A DNA stretch of 64,000 nucleotides, taken from positions 242,269 to 306,268 of the forward strand of contig CAUYUJ010009502.1 in the NCBI GenBank assembly GCA_963575745.1. Direction: 5' to 3'. The notes below the pieces were generated by a model, which ran no database searches, was not told the origin of the DNA, and was given only the letters and a program-made list of their open reading frames with translations. A program made the translations under genes and the position numbers. The stretch comes from Prorocentrum cordatum (lineage: Eukaryota; Sar; Dinophyceae; Prorocentrales; Prorocentraceae). Within the stretch, counting starts at the first letter, position 1, and each line of letters opens with the position of its first letter. This document shows, one piece after another, positions 1 through 11,650 of the stretch.

Positions 1-2082
1 CCTGGGCCCTGGGTGGGGGAACCGCATGCGCCCACCCCCACTGGGGCCTTCGGTGGAGCTCCCTATGGGGCCACGAAACGCTACCCTGGTGAGGGAACCG
101 CTGGGTGGGGGAACCGCATGCGCCCACCCCCACTGGGGCCTTCGGTGGAGCTCCCCATGGGGCCAAGAAACGCTGCCCTGGGTGGGGGAACCGCATGCGC
201 CCACACCCACTGGGGCCTTCGGTGGAGCTCCGTGTGGGGCCACGAAACGCTGCCCTGGGTGGGGGAACCGCGTGCGCCCACCCCACTGGGGCCTTCGGTG
301 GAGCTCCCCATGGGGCCACGAAGCGCTGCCCTGGGTGGGGGAACCGCATGCGCCCACCCCCACTTGGGCCTTCGGTGGAGCTCCCTATGGGGCCACGAAA
401 CGCTGCCCTGGGTGAAGGAACCGCATGCGAACACCCCCAGTGGGGCCTTCGGTGGAGCTCCCTATGGAGCCACGAAACGCTGCCCTGGGTGAAGGAGCCG
501 CATGCGAACATCCCCAGTGGGGCCTTCGGTGGAGCTCCCTATGGGGCCACGAAACGCTGCCCTGGGTGGGGGAACCGCATGCGCCCACCCCCACTGGGGC
601 CTTCGGTGGAGCTCCCTATGGGGCCACGAAACGCTGCCCTGGGTGGGGAACCGCATGCGAACACCCCCACTGGGGCCTTCGGTGGAGCTCCCTATGGGGC
701 CACGAAACGCTGCCCTGGGTGGGGGAACCGCATGCGAACACCCCCACTGGGGCCTTCGGTGGAGCTCCCTATGGGGCCACGAAACGCTGCCCTGGGTGGG
801 GGAACCGCATGCGAACACCCCCACTGGGGCCTTCGGTGGAGCTCCCTATGGGGCCACGAAACGCTGCCCTGGGTGGGGGAACCGCATGCGAACACCCCCA
901 CTGGGGCCTTCGGTGGAGCTCCCTATGGGGCCACGAAACGCTGCCCTGGGTGGGGGAACCGCATGCGAACACCCCCACTGGGGCCTTCGGTGGAGCTCCC
1001 TATGGGGCCACGAAACGCTGCCCTGGGTGGGGGAACCGCATGCGAACACCCCCACTGGGGCCTTCGGTGGAGCTCCCTATGGGGCTACGAAACGCTGCCC
1101 TGGGTGGGGGAACCGCATGCGAACACCCCCACTGGGGCCTTCGGTGGAGCTCCCTATGGGGCCACGAAACGCTGCCCTGGGTGGGGGAACCGCATGCGAA
1201 CACCCCCACTGGGGCCTTCGGTGGAGCTCCCTATGGGGCCACGAAACGCTGCCCTGGGTGGGGGAACCGCATGCGAACACCCCCACTGGGGCCTTCGGTG
1301 GAGCTCCCTATGGGGCTACGAACGCTGCCCTGCGGTGGAACCGCATGCCCACCCCCAAGCCTTCGGTGGAGCTGCCACTAGCTGGGGCCACGAAACGCTG
1401 CCCTGGGTGGGGGAACCGCATGCGAACACCCCCAGTGGGGCCTTCGGTGGAGCTCCCTATGGGGCTACGAAACGCTGCCCTGGGTGGGGGAACCGCATGC
1501 GAACACCCCCACTGGGGCCTTCGGTGGAGCTCCCTATGGGGCCACGAAACGCTGCCCTGGGTGAAGGAACCGCATGCGAACACCCCCACTGGGGCCTTCG
1601 GTGGAGCTCCCTATGGGGCCACGAAACGCTGCCCTGGGTGGGGGAACCGCATGCGAACACCCCCACTGGGGCCTTCGGTGGAGCTCCCTATGGGGCCACG
1701 AAACGCTGCCCTGGGTGGGGGAACCGCATGCGAACACCCCCACTGGGGCCTTCGGTGGAGCTCCCTATGGGGCCACGAAACGCTGCCCTGGGTGGGGGAA
1801 CCGCATGCGAACACCCCCACTGGGGCCTTCGGTGGAGCTCCCTATGGGGCCACGAAACGCTGCCCTGGGTGGGGGAACCGCATGCGAACACCCCCACTGG
1901 GGCCTTCGGTGGAGCTCCCTATGGGGCCACGAAACGCTGCCCTGGGTGGGGAACCGCATGCGAACACCCCCACGGGGCCTTCGTGGAGCTCCCTATGGGG
2001 CCACGAAACGCTGCCCTGGGTGAAGGAACCGCATGCGAACACCCCCAGTGGGGCCTTCGGTGGAGCTCCCTATGGGGCCACG
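1..2082 (+). repeat. 77-bp tandem minisatellite (about 27 copies), body of class 2 cassette 1
   Basis: Near-identical 77-bp units run from the window edge. Each contains the core TTCGGTGGAGCTCCCTAT followed by GGGGCCACGAAACG and then GCTGCCCTGGGTGGGGGAAC. The copies between about 600 and 1300 are the most homogeneous, and those before 500 are more variable. A damaged, shortened unit lies near 1320-1385 and another near 1950-1995. The array is cut by the left window edge, so its head is not seen. Three units equal 231 bp, so some frames stay open over long distances without meaning. Confidence 0.97.
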
Positions 2083-2309
2083 ATGGTGATGGTGATGGTG
2101 ATGGTGATGGTGATGGTGATGGTGATGGTGATGGTGATGGTGATGGTGATGGTGATGGTGATGGTGATGGTGATGGTGATGGTGATGGTGATGGTGATGG
2201 TGATGGTGATGGTGATGGTGATGGTGATGGTGATGGTGATGGTGATGGTGACGATGATGATGCTGAGAGGAGGAGGGAGGGGGACGAGGAAGGAGGAAGG
2301 TGGGACGCG
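2082..2309 (+). repeat. (GATGGT)n microsatellite followed by purine tract
   Basis: The last 77-bp unit breaks inside its GGGGCCACGA core and runs straight into about 30 copies of GATGGT (to about 2263). A GGA-rich purine stretch follows. The order minisatellite, low-complexity tract, tail recurs in other cassettes of this window. Confidence 0.95.
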
Positions 2310-2360
2310 GGGCGCTGCCTCTTCAAAACAAGGACCCAACACCACAGGATGATTTGGAAT
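2301..2360 (+). other. class 2 cassette tail motif (copy 1)
   Basis: GACGCGGGGCGCTGCC is followed by CTTCAAAACAAGGACCCAA and a GGATGATTTGG end. The same string, with substitutions, ends the cassettes at 12.4, 13.2, 45.5 and 47.4 kb and, on the minus strand, the PIF1 pseudogene at 15.6 kb. The ends can pair (TTCAAA with TTTGGAA). Function unknown. Confidence 0.8.
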
Positions 2361-3170
2361 AACAGCAGTAACAATAACAATACCAACAATAACAATCGTA
2401 CGAATACTCTGGTTAAGAATAAGAGCAGTAACATTTAGAACTATACGAATAATTAGAATGAGAATGGTAATCATACTAATGATAATAATGATAAATCTTA
2501 TGCTAGCAATAGTGCTAATGATAACGATTATGATAACGCGGAAATAATACGTATGATGATGATAATAGAAATGATGATAATAGTAGGCACAAGAAAAAGA
2601 ATAGTAATACGCAGTATCACCATACTACAGCTAATCATGACAATGATCAGAATGACAATAGTACTAATATGGCAGACCACCCAATATGATCATCAGCAGC
2701 AGCATCATCAAGATCATCCGAATCAGCATCATAATTGCCATGATCAGCAGCATCACTATCGTCATCATGAGCATCATCATCGTCCGCATCAGTATCATCA
2801 TCGTCATCATCGTCAGCATCATCATCAGCATCATCGTCAGCATGGCATTCATCATCATCAGAATCAGCAGCAACAGCATCACCATAATCAGCTCGTCAGC
2901 AACAGCATTGTCACCGCCAATATCATGTGAACCGCCATCAGCATACTCAGTCATGCTATCATCAGAAGCATCGTGGTCATAGTATTCATATGAATGATCT
3001 ATAACACCACCATCATCATTAGCAACAGCACCATCATCATAATCACCACCAATATCGTCGTCATCATCGGCAGCAGCCGCATCATCGTCATAATCATCAA
3101 CATTGCCACCACCATCAGTATCACCATCACTCCATAGAAATCCTCCCTCACGGATCCTTCTATTCCTCAT
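2361..3170. repeat. low-complexity A-rich then CAT/ATC-rich tract
   Basis: AACAATAA-like sequence (about 2361-2680) grades into imperfect CATCAT/CAGCAT repeats (about 2690-3135). No gene is visible. Open frames here code only for His/Ile/Asp-rich strings. Confidence 0.9.
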
Positions 3171-4129
3171 CCTCACCCTCTCCCAACAGAGCCGTCAAGC
3201 TGACCACGAAGATTCCCAATACCCCTAAGCAAATATTCACGGATTTCTTGGTTTTGAATTCAGTCCTACATGGGGACTGGCACGTGGTACAACATGCATG
3301 GCAGTGATACTGTACGGGCTAGATCGCACTATGCCAGACGGTAACGCAAAGTGCTTCGCCTGCCGCATTTTGAAGCGGGGGGGGCTACAGAGGAGCACGT
3401 TATGGAAGCTGCACTGCGCCCTGGAGTTCCTGTGGTGTTGAAGGCGGTACGGCTAAGATTGGTTGGACAGCTGGACAATTCCTTGCTGCTGTCCAAGAGC
3501 CTCATACTAGAGTCTCTGCACGCTGAGTATAGTCAGGCTGGCGGCAAATCCAAACATAATTCCTGGCTACATCAAGTGCTAAACGACTTGCCATGGCTGC
3601 AGTCTGGCCACTACGAGTCATCAAGCATGCCTCTTCCTCCCCCGCGGCACAGGGGCATGGGTTGCGAAGGCCAAAACATCACAGCAAGCTTGGTAGAGGA
3701 CTGTTCAGGAGGCATCTAAGGCGGTCGTGGAAAAGCCTAGGCCAGGCTTCGAGTCTGCCAGATGTGACAAACAAGTACTGGTCCTTCTCACTAGTGTAGG
3801 CCTCCCCCCAGCGAGAGATATTGCCCAGCCTCCACAGCAGCAGATTTGAACATGCCATGTTTCAGTGTTAATACTCCGAGCGTGGCCTCCGTGGTCAGGG
3901 CTGTGCACACCACATTGTCGAGAATTGCCCGACGCTACGTGCGAGATCGAAGATGTGCAGCAAGTCACCGCACATTCGAGTCACGGCCCATGCTGATAAG
4001 GCATGTCCTGACATGGCGACCTACTTGCTTGATGTGTTACGTGACGTATGTTCAGACGCCCGAGCCTGAGAAGATCCAGGCTCTTGCCGAGCAAGAGCGT
4101 CAAGAAAACCAGCCAGCCCATCGACGGGG
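3171..4129. other. no recognised gene; possible upstream part of the LINE
   Basis: This is complex, non-repetitive sequence with short open frames (for example 3351-3719) that I do not recognise. The last part (about 4030-4130) has broken Gln/Glu-rich coding-like sequence leading into the LINE ORF1, and may be its decayed 5' end. Confidence 0.4.
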
Positions 4130-4282
4130 GTGTTCTGCGTCGCATGCCACAGCTTGATCCTTGACCTCTCCGAGACCAGGACACCCAGCCGCTCAGATAA
4201 TGCAAGCGATGTACGCTCGAGAGCAGGCCAAGCTGTACTTACAGAACGTGCTGGAACAGGGGCGTCGACGGGGAAGATCACC

Positions 4283-5032
4283 ATGAGTGCGATCGAGGGC
4301 ATGTTCAAGCAGTACCTGCAGCCTCTACAGCAGGACGTTGCAGCTATTAAACTACATGGGATATCCAGGGATGAGTTACAGCAAGCTCTGGAACCTGTCC
4401 AGGCGGAGATGAACAAACTCACAGAGCGCGTCGACTTCCTGGAGCGATCGGGATCCCGGTCGCCATCGGCAACCTCAGGAGCAGCGCCAAGCATTACGTC
4501 ACACATCGAACAAAAAATATTCAACCTGGAAAAACAGTTCTCTGAGCTGACGGCAGGCCGGGACCGAGAATGCAATGCGGATATGGATACAGCCATGGAC
4601 TTCCTGAAAGGCCAGTTCGTGCGCACCCGCGTGCCAGAGCACATCGACATCTTCACCAAAGGCGCAGTCAACAGCATAGTCTTCGTGAAATTTGGCTCCG
4701 CTGACAAGTGTGACAAATTCGTCAACGTACTCGGTAAAGCTCAGGTCACGCAAAATGGTAACGCTGTGTGGGCCCGCGCCGACCAACAAACTGAAAAGCG
4801 GGTTCGCGTTGATACAAACGACGTGGTACTCACGGTAGCAAAACATCCGGTGGTATCTGCACGCGTTGTCAACAACACTATCAGTATCAATTGGGAGGGG
4901 ACCTGGAAGAACTGGGACGAGCTCACGAAAAGTCCAGAAGTGGATCACCTTGTTACTCGGGCGAACGACGCGTTGGGCCGATCTGCCAAGGGAGGTGGGA
5001 AGGGCAAGAAGGGTGAGCAGGGTCCAGAATAG
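4283..5032 (+). CDS. LINE ORF1-like protein
   Basis: A 249-residue frame starts at the ATG at 4283. The frame is open further upstream to about 4130 but without an ATG there. The N-terminal third is Gln/Glu/Leu-rich and probably coiled coil (EELQQALEPVQ-like heptads, then an IEQKIFNLEKQFSEL stretch). The middle holds a compact domain with FVRTRVPEHIDIF and VFVKFGSADKCDKFV, resembling an RNA-recognition fold. The C-terminus is Gly/Lys-rich (GGGKGKKGEQ), as expected of a nucleic-acid-binding tail. No stop or frameshift interrupts it, unlike ORF2 just downstream. The gap to the endonuclease is about 90 bp. Role by analogy: RNA-binding chaperone of the LINE particle. Assignment rests on position and composition, not on a recognised family signature. 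Confidence 0.55.
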   Translation: MSAIEGMFKQYLQPLQQDVAAIKLHGISRDELQQALEPVQAEMNKLTERVDFLERSGSRSPSATSGAAPSITSHIEQKIFNLEKQFSELTAGRDRECNADMDTAMDFLKGQFVRTRVPEHIDIFTKGAVNSIVFVKFGSADKCDKFVNVLGKAQVTQNGNAVWARADQQTEKRVRVDTNDVVLTVAKHPVVSARVVNNTISINWEGTWKNWDELTKSPEVDHLVTRANDALGRSAKGGGKGKKGEQGPE

Positions 5033-5124
5033 GGACTCGCACGGCGCATCGGCCACGAGAGAGCAGCTTCACTTGGCAAATAAGTAACATTCCCATGTTG
5101 GCCAATATCTTGCGGCAAAAATGT

Positions 5125-5922
5125 ATCCTGAGATGTCGAAGGCATTCACCAGGATCGTCCGCACAAGCTGCACGAGATTATCAAACACATGAGAGACCTG
5201 GACATCGCAGTGGTATGTCTCCAAGAGACACACAGCCGAGGTTCCCCAATCTACGAATTCGAAGGCCACCTCTTCATCATGTCAGGGAACGAGAACGACA
5301 CCAGGGAGTACGCAGGAGTGGGCTTCATTGTAGCACCATGGGCAAAACATTCAAACAAAAAAAATATTTGCAGTATAAAAGCATAATGGCGAGCTTACGG
5401 ATAGGAGTAACTGAAGGTGTATTAATATTGGTGTCAACATACATATGCACAACCGAGTACGCATACGATATACGGCACCACTTCTGTTCCGAACTTGAAA
5501 ATTTCACCAAGAAGTGCCGCTCACATGGACCAACGATGTTACTTGGTGATTTCAACGCGCGGCGGCTGCAGAGGTACGCCGGAGAAGAAAATATCATGGA
5601 AGAATTCGTCTTCGAGAACATCCGTGGTAAATGGGACGCTCTCTCAAACAGAGAATTGTTGGCAGAATTATGCACAAGCTTGGAATATCACATTGCCGAT
5701 ACTTTCGATGTGGGAACGGAATCGACAGTAACGCACTACGATTTAAATACGCGACCCATGGACAAGATACAACCTGGAAAGTTCGAGCAACTTGACCATG
5801 TCATCGTCGAGCGGGCCTGGTGGAGCGATAGGTCCAGAGCTCTGCAAACGCATCATTTTGTGAACATCGTGGAATTGGACGTCAACATCCCTATACAGGA
5901 GCCTCCTCAACGACAACCATAA
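5125..5922 (+). pseudogene. LINE ORF2, AP-endonuclease domain (frameshifted)
   Basis: This is the endonuclease part of ORF2, which would nick the target DNA. Its N-terminal segment lies in the frame holding VVCLQETH (about 5207-5231, a typical APE metal-site motif) and reads to about 5386. The rest, with MLLGDFNAR (about 5536-5562, Asp/Asn catalytic region) and a LDHVIVERAWW segment near the end, lies in another frame. A frameshift therefore falls at about 5340-5390, near an A-rich run at 5352-5369. The region from 5923 to about 6450, which should link to the RT, is coding-like in shifting frames and contains stops. Confidence 0.8.
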
Positions 5923-6449
5923 TACGATTGGAAATCTGTTCATCAATCAGACAATGTCGGAAAGCTATATTTCTGGCTTTGTGGGAAAATGGAAAGCAAA
6001 GCCTACGGACGACACCGTCGACGGGAAAGCAGCGACAATTGCTTCATGTATGCTGGAATCGGCGAAAAAATCTATACCTCTCTCGTCCGCTACCCCACAC
6101 AGGCCTTGGATCACGCAGCGGACGTTGCATTTCATTGAACAGAGAAACAGTTGCGGACAGCATGGGGGATCCAACGAGGAAGTCAAAGCATTCAACAAAC
6201 AAATTCAATTGTCAGCACGCGCGAACAGGAAGAGATGGTTGGAATATGCTGTAGAACATGGTGGTTGGAGGGCAATCCGGCTCCTACGTAAAGGCCGGCC
6301 GCCACAGCATGGATGATTGCAAAATAGATCCGGGCAACTTGTGGAGAAAGAAAACACCGGAAGCAATGGCTGAATATCTGGAAAAAGAGCAATGAAGATT
6401 ATATGATGGACCAGAAAAGTTCCCTCAATTCAACCGAAACGGGGAGCAT

Positions 6450-7993
6450 CTAAGCATTGACACGGGGGACATCAGCTTGGAAGAATTACGACGAGCAGTA
6501 GAGGCATTGAAAAAGTAGAAAGCTGCTGGCAGCGATGGCGTACCGCCAGACCTTTGGCAGGCATTGTGGTCGTCAGACGACGCGCTGGGTATTCTTTTGG
6601 ATATGTGTAACACATGTTGGCGATCCAAACATATACCGACAGAGTGGCGGAGATCTTCAGTTGTAACTATATCCAAAAAAAGGAGACACATCATTGCCTA
6701 GCAACTATAGGCCTATATCGTTAAAGTATTGGCTAGTGTATTGTTGTGGGCGTGGAGGAAGCACTGCGCGAATCTCAATATTCAATATGGATTCCGCCCA
6801 GGACGAGGCACCTCAGACGCGCTTTTTCTGGTTCGCCGGTTGATTGACGCAACGTTGGAAGACAAGGACGGCATTTTACTTCTCTTATTACCTGATTGGA
6901 GCAAGGCTTTTGACATAATGAAGCCAGAGGGGGTGATACTTGCTCTCCTGCACTTCCTTGTGCCGCCAGCCATGGTAGATATGGCGCAGGCAATCTACAC
7001 TTCGAGAGAGTTTGTCGTCAAAGATGGTGCAGACACAACGTCCCCGAGGCCTCAAGCGGCAGGCATAGCTCAGGGCTGCCCCTTGTCGCAATACTTGTTT
7101 GTCATCGTTATGTCAGTTATTATGGAGGCTGTGCACAGAAGACGTAACGCCATTCCGAACAACATGTCCAAACCGTACGCGATCACGGATGACCTGCTGT
7201 ACGCAGACGACACAATGCTGGTGGCTGCGAAACAGGACGCTCTTCAACAGCATCTGGACACGCTGGTGGAAATCGCACAGCCTTTTGGTCTCGAGCTAAC
7301 CGTATCCAAAACTATATTATTAGGAGTGCGATCGGATGCAAACGTTGCTGGGTCGGAAAGGGGTCTGATCAGATGCAAAGAAGAGGCTGTATATCTGGGC
7401 GGGCTGCTGAGTGTCGACGGGAAGCCACGAGCAGAACTCACGCGCAGGCTTGGCGAAGCAAAAGGAGCATTCGACAAGATCAGCGCTGTGTGGAGCCACG
7501 CCAACATGACCAGGCAGTACAAATCCGTGTGTTGGCTGCTTGTGTATTCTCAAAACTGCTATATGGATTGGAATATTGCATGCTGCTGCAAGCCGACAGA
7601 GACCGCCTCGACAGCTTCCAAGGGAGATGCCTCCGAAGAATATGCAAAATCCAACCTGACTATTTCTCCCGTGTCAGCAACGTCGAAGTCAGAACAGTTG
7701 CCAACGCCACGCGCTTATCATCGCAGTTATTGAGACGACAACTGCAGGTATATGGTGAATTGGCAGGGGATTCGCCGAGAAGCCTGCCGAGAGCAATGCA
7801 GTTCGAGAGTGGGAGCTGCCAGTCGAGAAGATGGAACAGTTTACGCTCTCGTGGGCGCGCGCGTCTGCAATGGGCTACATATGTGCACGCCAGGGCCCTA
7901 GAGGCAGCAGGGGGCGACAACGACAATTTGCACGACCTGCTGCAAGGCTCTCCAGCACAATGGCACCAAGCCGGTGATGACTATTGTATGTGA
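6450..7993 (+). pseudogene. LINE ORF2, reverse transcriptase and C-terminal region (broken)
   Basis: RT motifs appear in order: KAAGSDGVPPDLW (about 6519-6557), NYRPISL (about 6703-6723), GFRPGRGTSDA (about 6788-6820), DWSKAFD (motif A), GIAQGCPLSQYLF (motif B) and LLYADDTML (motif C, YADD at 7200-7211). A TAG stop sits just before KAAGSDG. A one-base shift in the A run at about 6672-6678 separates GDTSLPSNYRPISL from the preceding frame, and a short deletion seems to follow it. After about 7535 the sequence continues in another frame with KLLYGLEYCMLL and FQGRCLRRICK, the usual Cys-rich LINE C-terminal region, to the stop before 7993. At least two frameshifts plus one stop make it non-functional. 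Confidence 0.9.
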
Positions 7994-7996
7994 TCG

Positions 7997-8422
7997 TGTT
8001 CCCGCCTTCTCCCTGTTCCCTCCGCTCCCCTCCCCCCCACAACCCCCCTGTCCTCTCGCATGTTCAGTGTGCGATGTGCGAGTGTAGTTGTACCCGCCGC
8101 CCAGTGCTAGTCAATGAACAGTGAATGCGACCCTGCGCACGCATTCCGCATAATTTTCTGCACATGTTTCTGGCCTTGGTTTTCGATCCAATTTGTGCCG
8201 ATGCGCCGTCTAGGCGCGGCTTCTTCCTGTCCCTGGAACATGTAACAGGATCTTCACGCAGCATGGTAGACCAGCCAGCGTCTGAACCTCCCGCCCCAGG
8301 ACTGGTCGATGGCACATGTCCTGGATTGGCCAAATGACCAGGACGAGCGCACGAAAGCACAAGCATGTTAGCCAACACGAGCCCTCAAACGTTGCCTCGC
8401 GGGGCAGTTTGTCAGTGTAAGC
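7997..8422. other. no gene seen
   Basis: Pyrimidine-rich at the start (CTCCCC runs near 8010-8050), then complex sequence without a convincing open frame. It may include the LINE 3' untranslated region. Confidence 0.5.
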
Positions 8423-8840
8423 GTGCTGTGTGGCCAGCGGCGTGAGGGTGATATTCAGTGCTCTGTGGAACCAAAATTCAAACTTGGAATGCACAATGTC
8501 GAGGTTCGGGTTTTGTCTGTGGACTTGTTGTTGGACCCTGAGGTTAGAGACCTTAGCAAAGCTAACACCGTGGAGAAATGGTCAAACCACATTGAGGCTG
8601 GCCGTGTAGCAGCACTTGGATGGGGGGGGCGTGCGACACATTTTCTGCTGCTCGTTGAAAGGACGGGGGCTCCCACGGGGACTGGCAGCTTTGACTCAAT
8701 GCCAGAGGTTGCAGGTTCAGGTTTCGAATACATTACATATGATCCAGGCCCCCCTCCCCTCAGAATGCATATGGAATCGAGCCCCCCCCTCGCTGGATGG
8801 GTACGCCCGTGGGCCTCGCGAAGGCCTCGCGAATGAGATC
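8423..8840 (+). pseudogene. scrap of retroelement-like polyprotein (tentative)
   Basis: One frame reads VRVLSVDLLLDPEVRDLS, then EKWSNHIEAGRVAAL. After a G run (about 8622-8629) the neighbouring frame reads GACDTFSAAR followed by KDGG, broken by a TGA. The pattern of short hydrophobic strand, Asp, then a Gly/Cys-Asp/Glu-Thr-Phe-Ser-x-Ala-Arg box resembles the GPPCxTFSxAR segment I associate with N-terminal regions of some protist retroelement polyproteins and with the PPC motif of cytosine methyltransferases. The fragment is short and shifted at a G homopolymer. Alternatively it is chance. Confidence 0.3.
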
Positions 8841-8929
8841 GCTCCCCCCCCCGTGGTCGTGGCCCTGTGGGCATGGCGTGGTGGAGGGCGCACCCCCCCC
8901 CTCCCTCACCCTGTGTGTGTGGGGTGGCT

Positions 8930-9067
8930 CGTCATCGTCCTCCTCCTCCTCCTCATCCTCCTCCTCCTCCTCCTCCTCTTCCTCCTACTGCTCCTCCTCC
9001 TCCTCCTCGTCCTCGTCGTAGTCGTCGTCGTCGTCGACGTCGTCGTCGCCGCCACCGTCACCGTCAC

Positions 9068-9125
<58 letters not shown>

Positions 9126-9162
9126 GTCGTCCGCGGCGGCGGCGGCGTCGGCGGCGGCGGTA

Positions 9163-9203
<41 letters not shown>

Positions 9204-9257
9204 AGCGTCGGCGTCCGGCGGCGTCGGCGGCGTCGGCGGCGTCGGCGTCGGCGTCGG

Positions 9258-9288
<31 letters not shown>

Positions 9289-9289
9289 A

Positions 9290-9334
<45 letters not shown>

Positions 9335-9405
9335 TCGGCGTCGCGGCGGCGGCGGCGTCGGCGTGGGCGTCGGCGGCGACAGCGTGCGTCGGCGTCGGCG
9401 TCTTC
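8930..9405. repeat. TCC / GTC / GGCGTC microsatellite block
   Basis: TCCTCC repeats (to about 9008) pass into GTCGTC and then GGCGTC/GGCGGC repeats. Poly-Leu, poly-Val, poly-Arg, poly-Ala and poly-Gly frames arise in all readings and are not genes. Confidence 0.97.
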
Positions 9406-9918
9406 GTCCTGTTTCGCCCCCCATCCTATCTGGGGGGTGGACTGTAGAACCCTGGGGCCCATCCCATCTGGGGGCGCGGCAAGTGAACCCTCGACCCCAG
9501 ATCATATATGGCCCATGGCCATTGTTGAGCTGCTGTCTCGAGTGAAAGTTGTAGGAGGGTGCGGGTGTGTAGAGCACCCAGCGCCCCCAACCTCGGAACC
9601 CAGAGCAGTCCCCTCTTGGAGTGCATGGCCGACCGAAGCCCTAAGTTCTGTCCTCCCTTGTAAACTTACCGAGTTCGACCAATGCGAATTCGGACAAGAT
9701 GGTAGAGCAGTCACCGGGACCTTTCAGTCAGGCGTGATGTTTTGAATGTCAAGTTATGGGGTGCAAGGGGAAGAGGTAGGCGCAGCCACGGTCCTAGAGG
9801 CCATCAGACGAGAAAGAAGTGAACCGAACCTTCCGAACAGCCATCAAGACGGTGTACCCGCTGGCGCTGCGCGAAATGTTCGGACAAGCGATGCTCGACT
9901 CCATCCTCCTCTCTCCAG

Positions 9919-10224
9919 ATCCGTGAGGATGAGGATGAGTCCGAGTTTGTCGGCTCTGCCACCACATCACTTAATGCTCCCAGGCTTGGCCCTGATCTCG
10001 CTGTCCCGAGATCAGCCCGTGCGATGTCCAGCATAGCTAGGATCCGAAGTGTGCTCAACCCTGAAAATGCTGATGCTCAGCTTGAATCCCATTTAGTAGC
10101 TGAGGCCCGTGCTCGAGAACCCAAACCAGAGGTTCCAGGGTCACCCCAGGACTATACTTCTCCGTTCAGCACAAGCCTCTTAGAAAGATGCTGCGTCTTA
10201 GAAGGCGTCAGCTTTCATCTATAG
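9919..10224 (+). other. unrecognised open segment, possible exon
   Basis: A 101-codon open stretch with non-repetitive, coding-like composition (acidic start REDEDESEF, then Arg/Ala/Ser-rich). It is preceded by CCTCCTCTCTCCAG, which looks like a splice acceptor. The other frame immediately upstream (about 9790-9915) also looks coding-like (FRTAIKTVYPLALREMFG). It could be an exon, a frameshifted remnant, or nothing. No family recognised. Confidence 0.25.
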
Positions 10225-11650
10225 ATACGGCCCGCGCCTTCCAAAAAATCAACCTTCTAAGAAGCCTTCCCCCCTCCCCCCTGCCCTGAGGAGCAACAAT
10301 AGGGGGGTTGCATAGGGGGGGATGCATCGACCTGGAATCGGCCATACATCGCCAACATATCGGCGATAGGCCACCAATGACGAAACCGCACCTCTCTGGG
10401 CGGGGTGAGGCTGTCAGAGCCCCATCGGCGATCAATGGGCGACTGAGGATCGATGCACCCCGACTACTCGGAGGCGAGCCCGAGGGGGAAATGAGAGGGA
10501 GAAGGTCTTCTCGGAAGGCTCGGAAGTCCCCCGACCTTCTGGAAAATGCTCTGAGCTTTTCCCGGAGACACCGAAATGTTCTCCGAAGGCACGAGGATGT
10601 ATGAGAAGTCCCACCGCCTTCTGAGGGGACCCTCTCCTTCTCGCTTCCCCCCCTCGCTCGCCGCCGACTATCCCCTCCTATCACTGCCCCTGATGTGCGC
10701 GTGGCCGAAAGGCTGCTCGCCGCCCTCCCACCACTCGAGTAGGGCATCGTCTACAGAATTGATTCACCCCGAGCTTGATCTCCCCGCCGAGTCGGACGCA
10801 GACTGCTCGTGGATCTCTCCGAACACTCCACGCACCTGTCCATGGACCCAGCGAACACATCGAGCCTGGGGTACATCCGCTCTGCTGTCGATGCCCTGCT
10901 CTGAAGGGGCCCTGGGACACACAAACAAATAGACACAAACGACAGGATTCCCCACATCTCCCCCCGTTCTGTGGGCTCTTGTCTTCCCCCGCACTTCCCG
11001 TGTTTTCCCACATCCTCTGGGAACTCGACGATGAACTGTGTCTGTGTGTTTTCTCTCTCCTCCTGACGCTCGCACCACGTCTGGCAGCACCCGGCCGGCC
11101 CTCCGGCCCGGGGGCCCCCCCCCCCCGCCGCGCTCCCCCGCCCCCGGGCGCCCGGGGGCCCACCTCCGCCACACGGGCGGGCTGCACGGGCCACGCGGCC
11201 GGCTGCGTGCGGGGCGCGGTCGGACCGAGGGCCGGGAGAGCAGCTCGGCGGCAGCTCGGGGGAGCCTCCCGTGCCATCTCGTCGGCTCCTGCGAATCGGC
11301 GCTCGTCGGCGCTCAGTGGACGCGAATCGACGCCGATCGGCGCTAAATCGACGCTAGATCGACGCTAAATCGACGCTGAATCGGCGGTGCCTCATCGGCT
11401 CCCAGGCGCTCGTCGGCGCGAATCGACGCTAGAGACGGAATCAAGAGGGTATACCAAGCTCCCATGATTTGATACCGAATAGCATCATTCAAGAACATGA
11501 GGGACTCCACCGGCCAAAGCACCCCAAACTGTAAGATCACCGAGGGTACCCTGTGCGCTAGAGCATACGACAGACACGAAGAGTACACAAGGTACCCTCC
11601 CCGAGCCGACCTCGATCTTATACCTCGGTCCGACCGGATGTATGAGGAGT
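10225..11650. other. no gene recognised; GC-rich intergenic, with short AATCGACGCT repeats
   Basis: Contains CTTCT/GAAGG-rich imperfect inverted segments (about 10180-10640), a very GC-rich stretch (11080-11260), and a cluster of 10-12-bp repeats of the type AATCGACGCT (about 11285-11435). Open frames across 10.7-11.3 kb exist in several readings at once and follow GC content. Confidence 0.6.

Larger units (their letters stand above)
4130..7996 (+). mobile_element. decayed LINE (non-LTR retrotransposon), about 3.9 kb
   Basis: In order, the element has an ORF1-like protein, an APE-type endonuclease, a reverse transcriptase with a YADD box, and a C-terminal region. This is the standard two-ORF LINE layout on one strand. 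ORF2 is broken by frameshifts and stops, so the copy is dead. No poly(A) tail or target duplication was found downstream of about 7996. I did not assign a clade; an RT tree would do that. Confidence 0.85.

Noticed and set aside
1-2082. CRISPR array
   Set aside because: Units are head-to-tail with no unique spacers, no cas genes, and the context is eukaryotic; the same applies to the 63-, 90-, 101- and 150-bp arrays.
105-2438. Open frames of several hundred codons through the 77-bp array
   Set aside because: Three frames and both strands are open because three units total 231 bp; the translation is pure repeat and ends in Asp/Gly runs from the microsatellite.
8616-9577. Poly-Leu/Val/Arg/Ala proteins at 8.6-9.6 kb
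   Set aside because: Trinucleotide microsatellite read in different frames.
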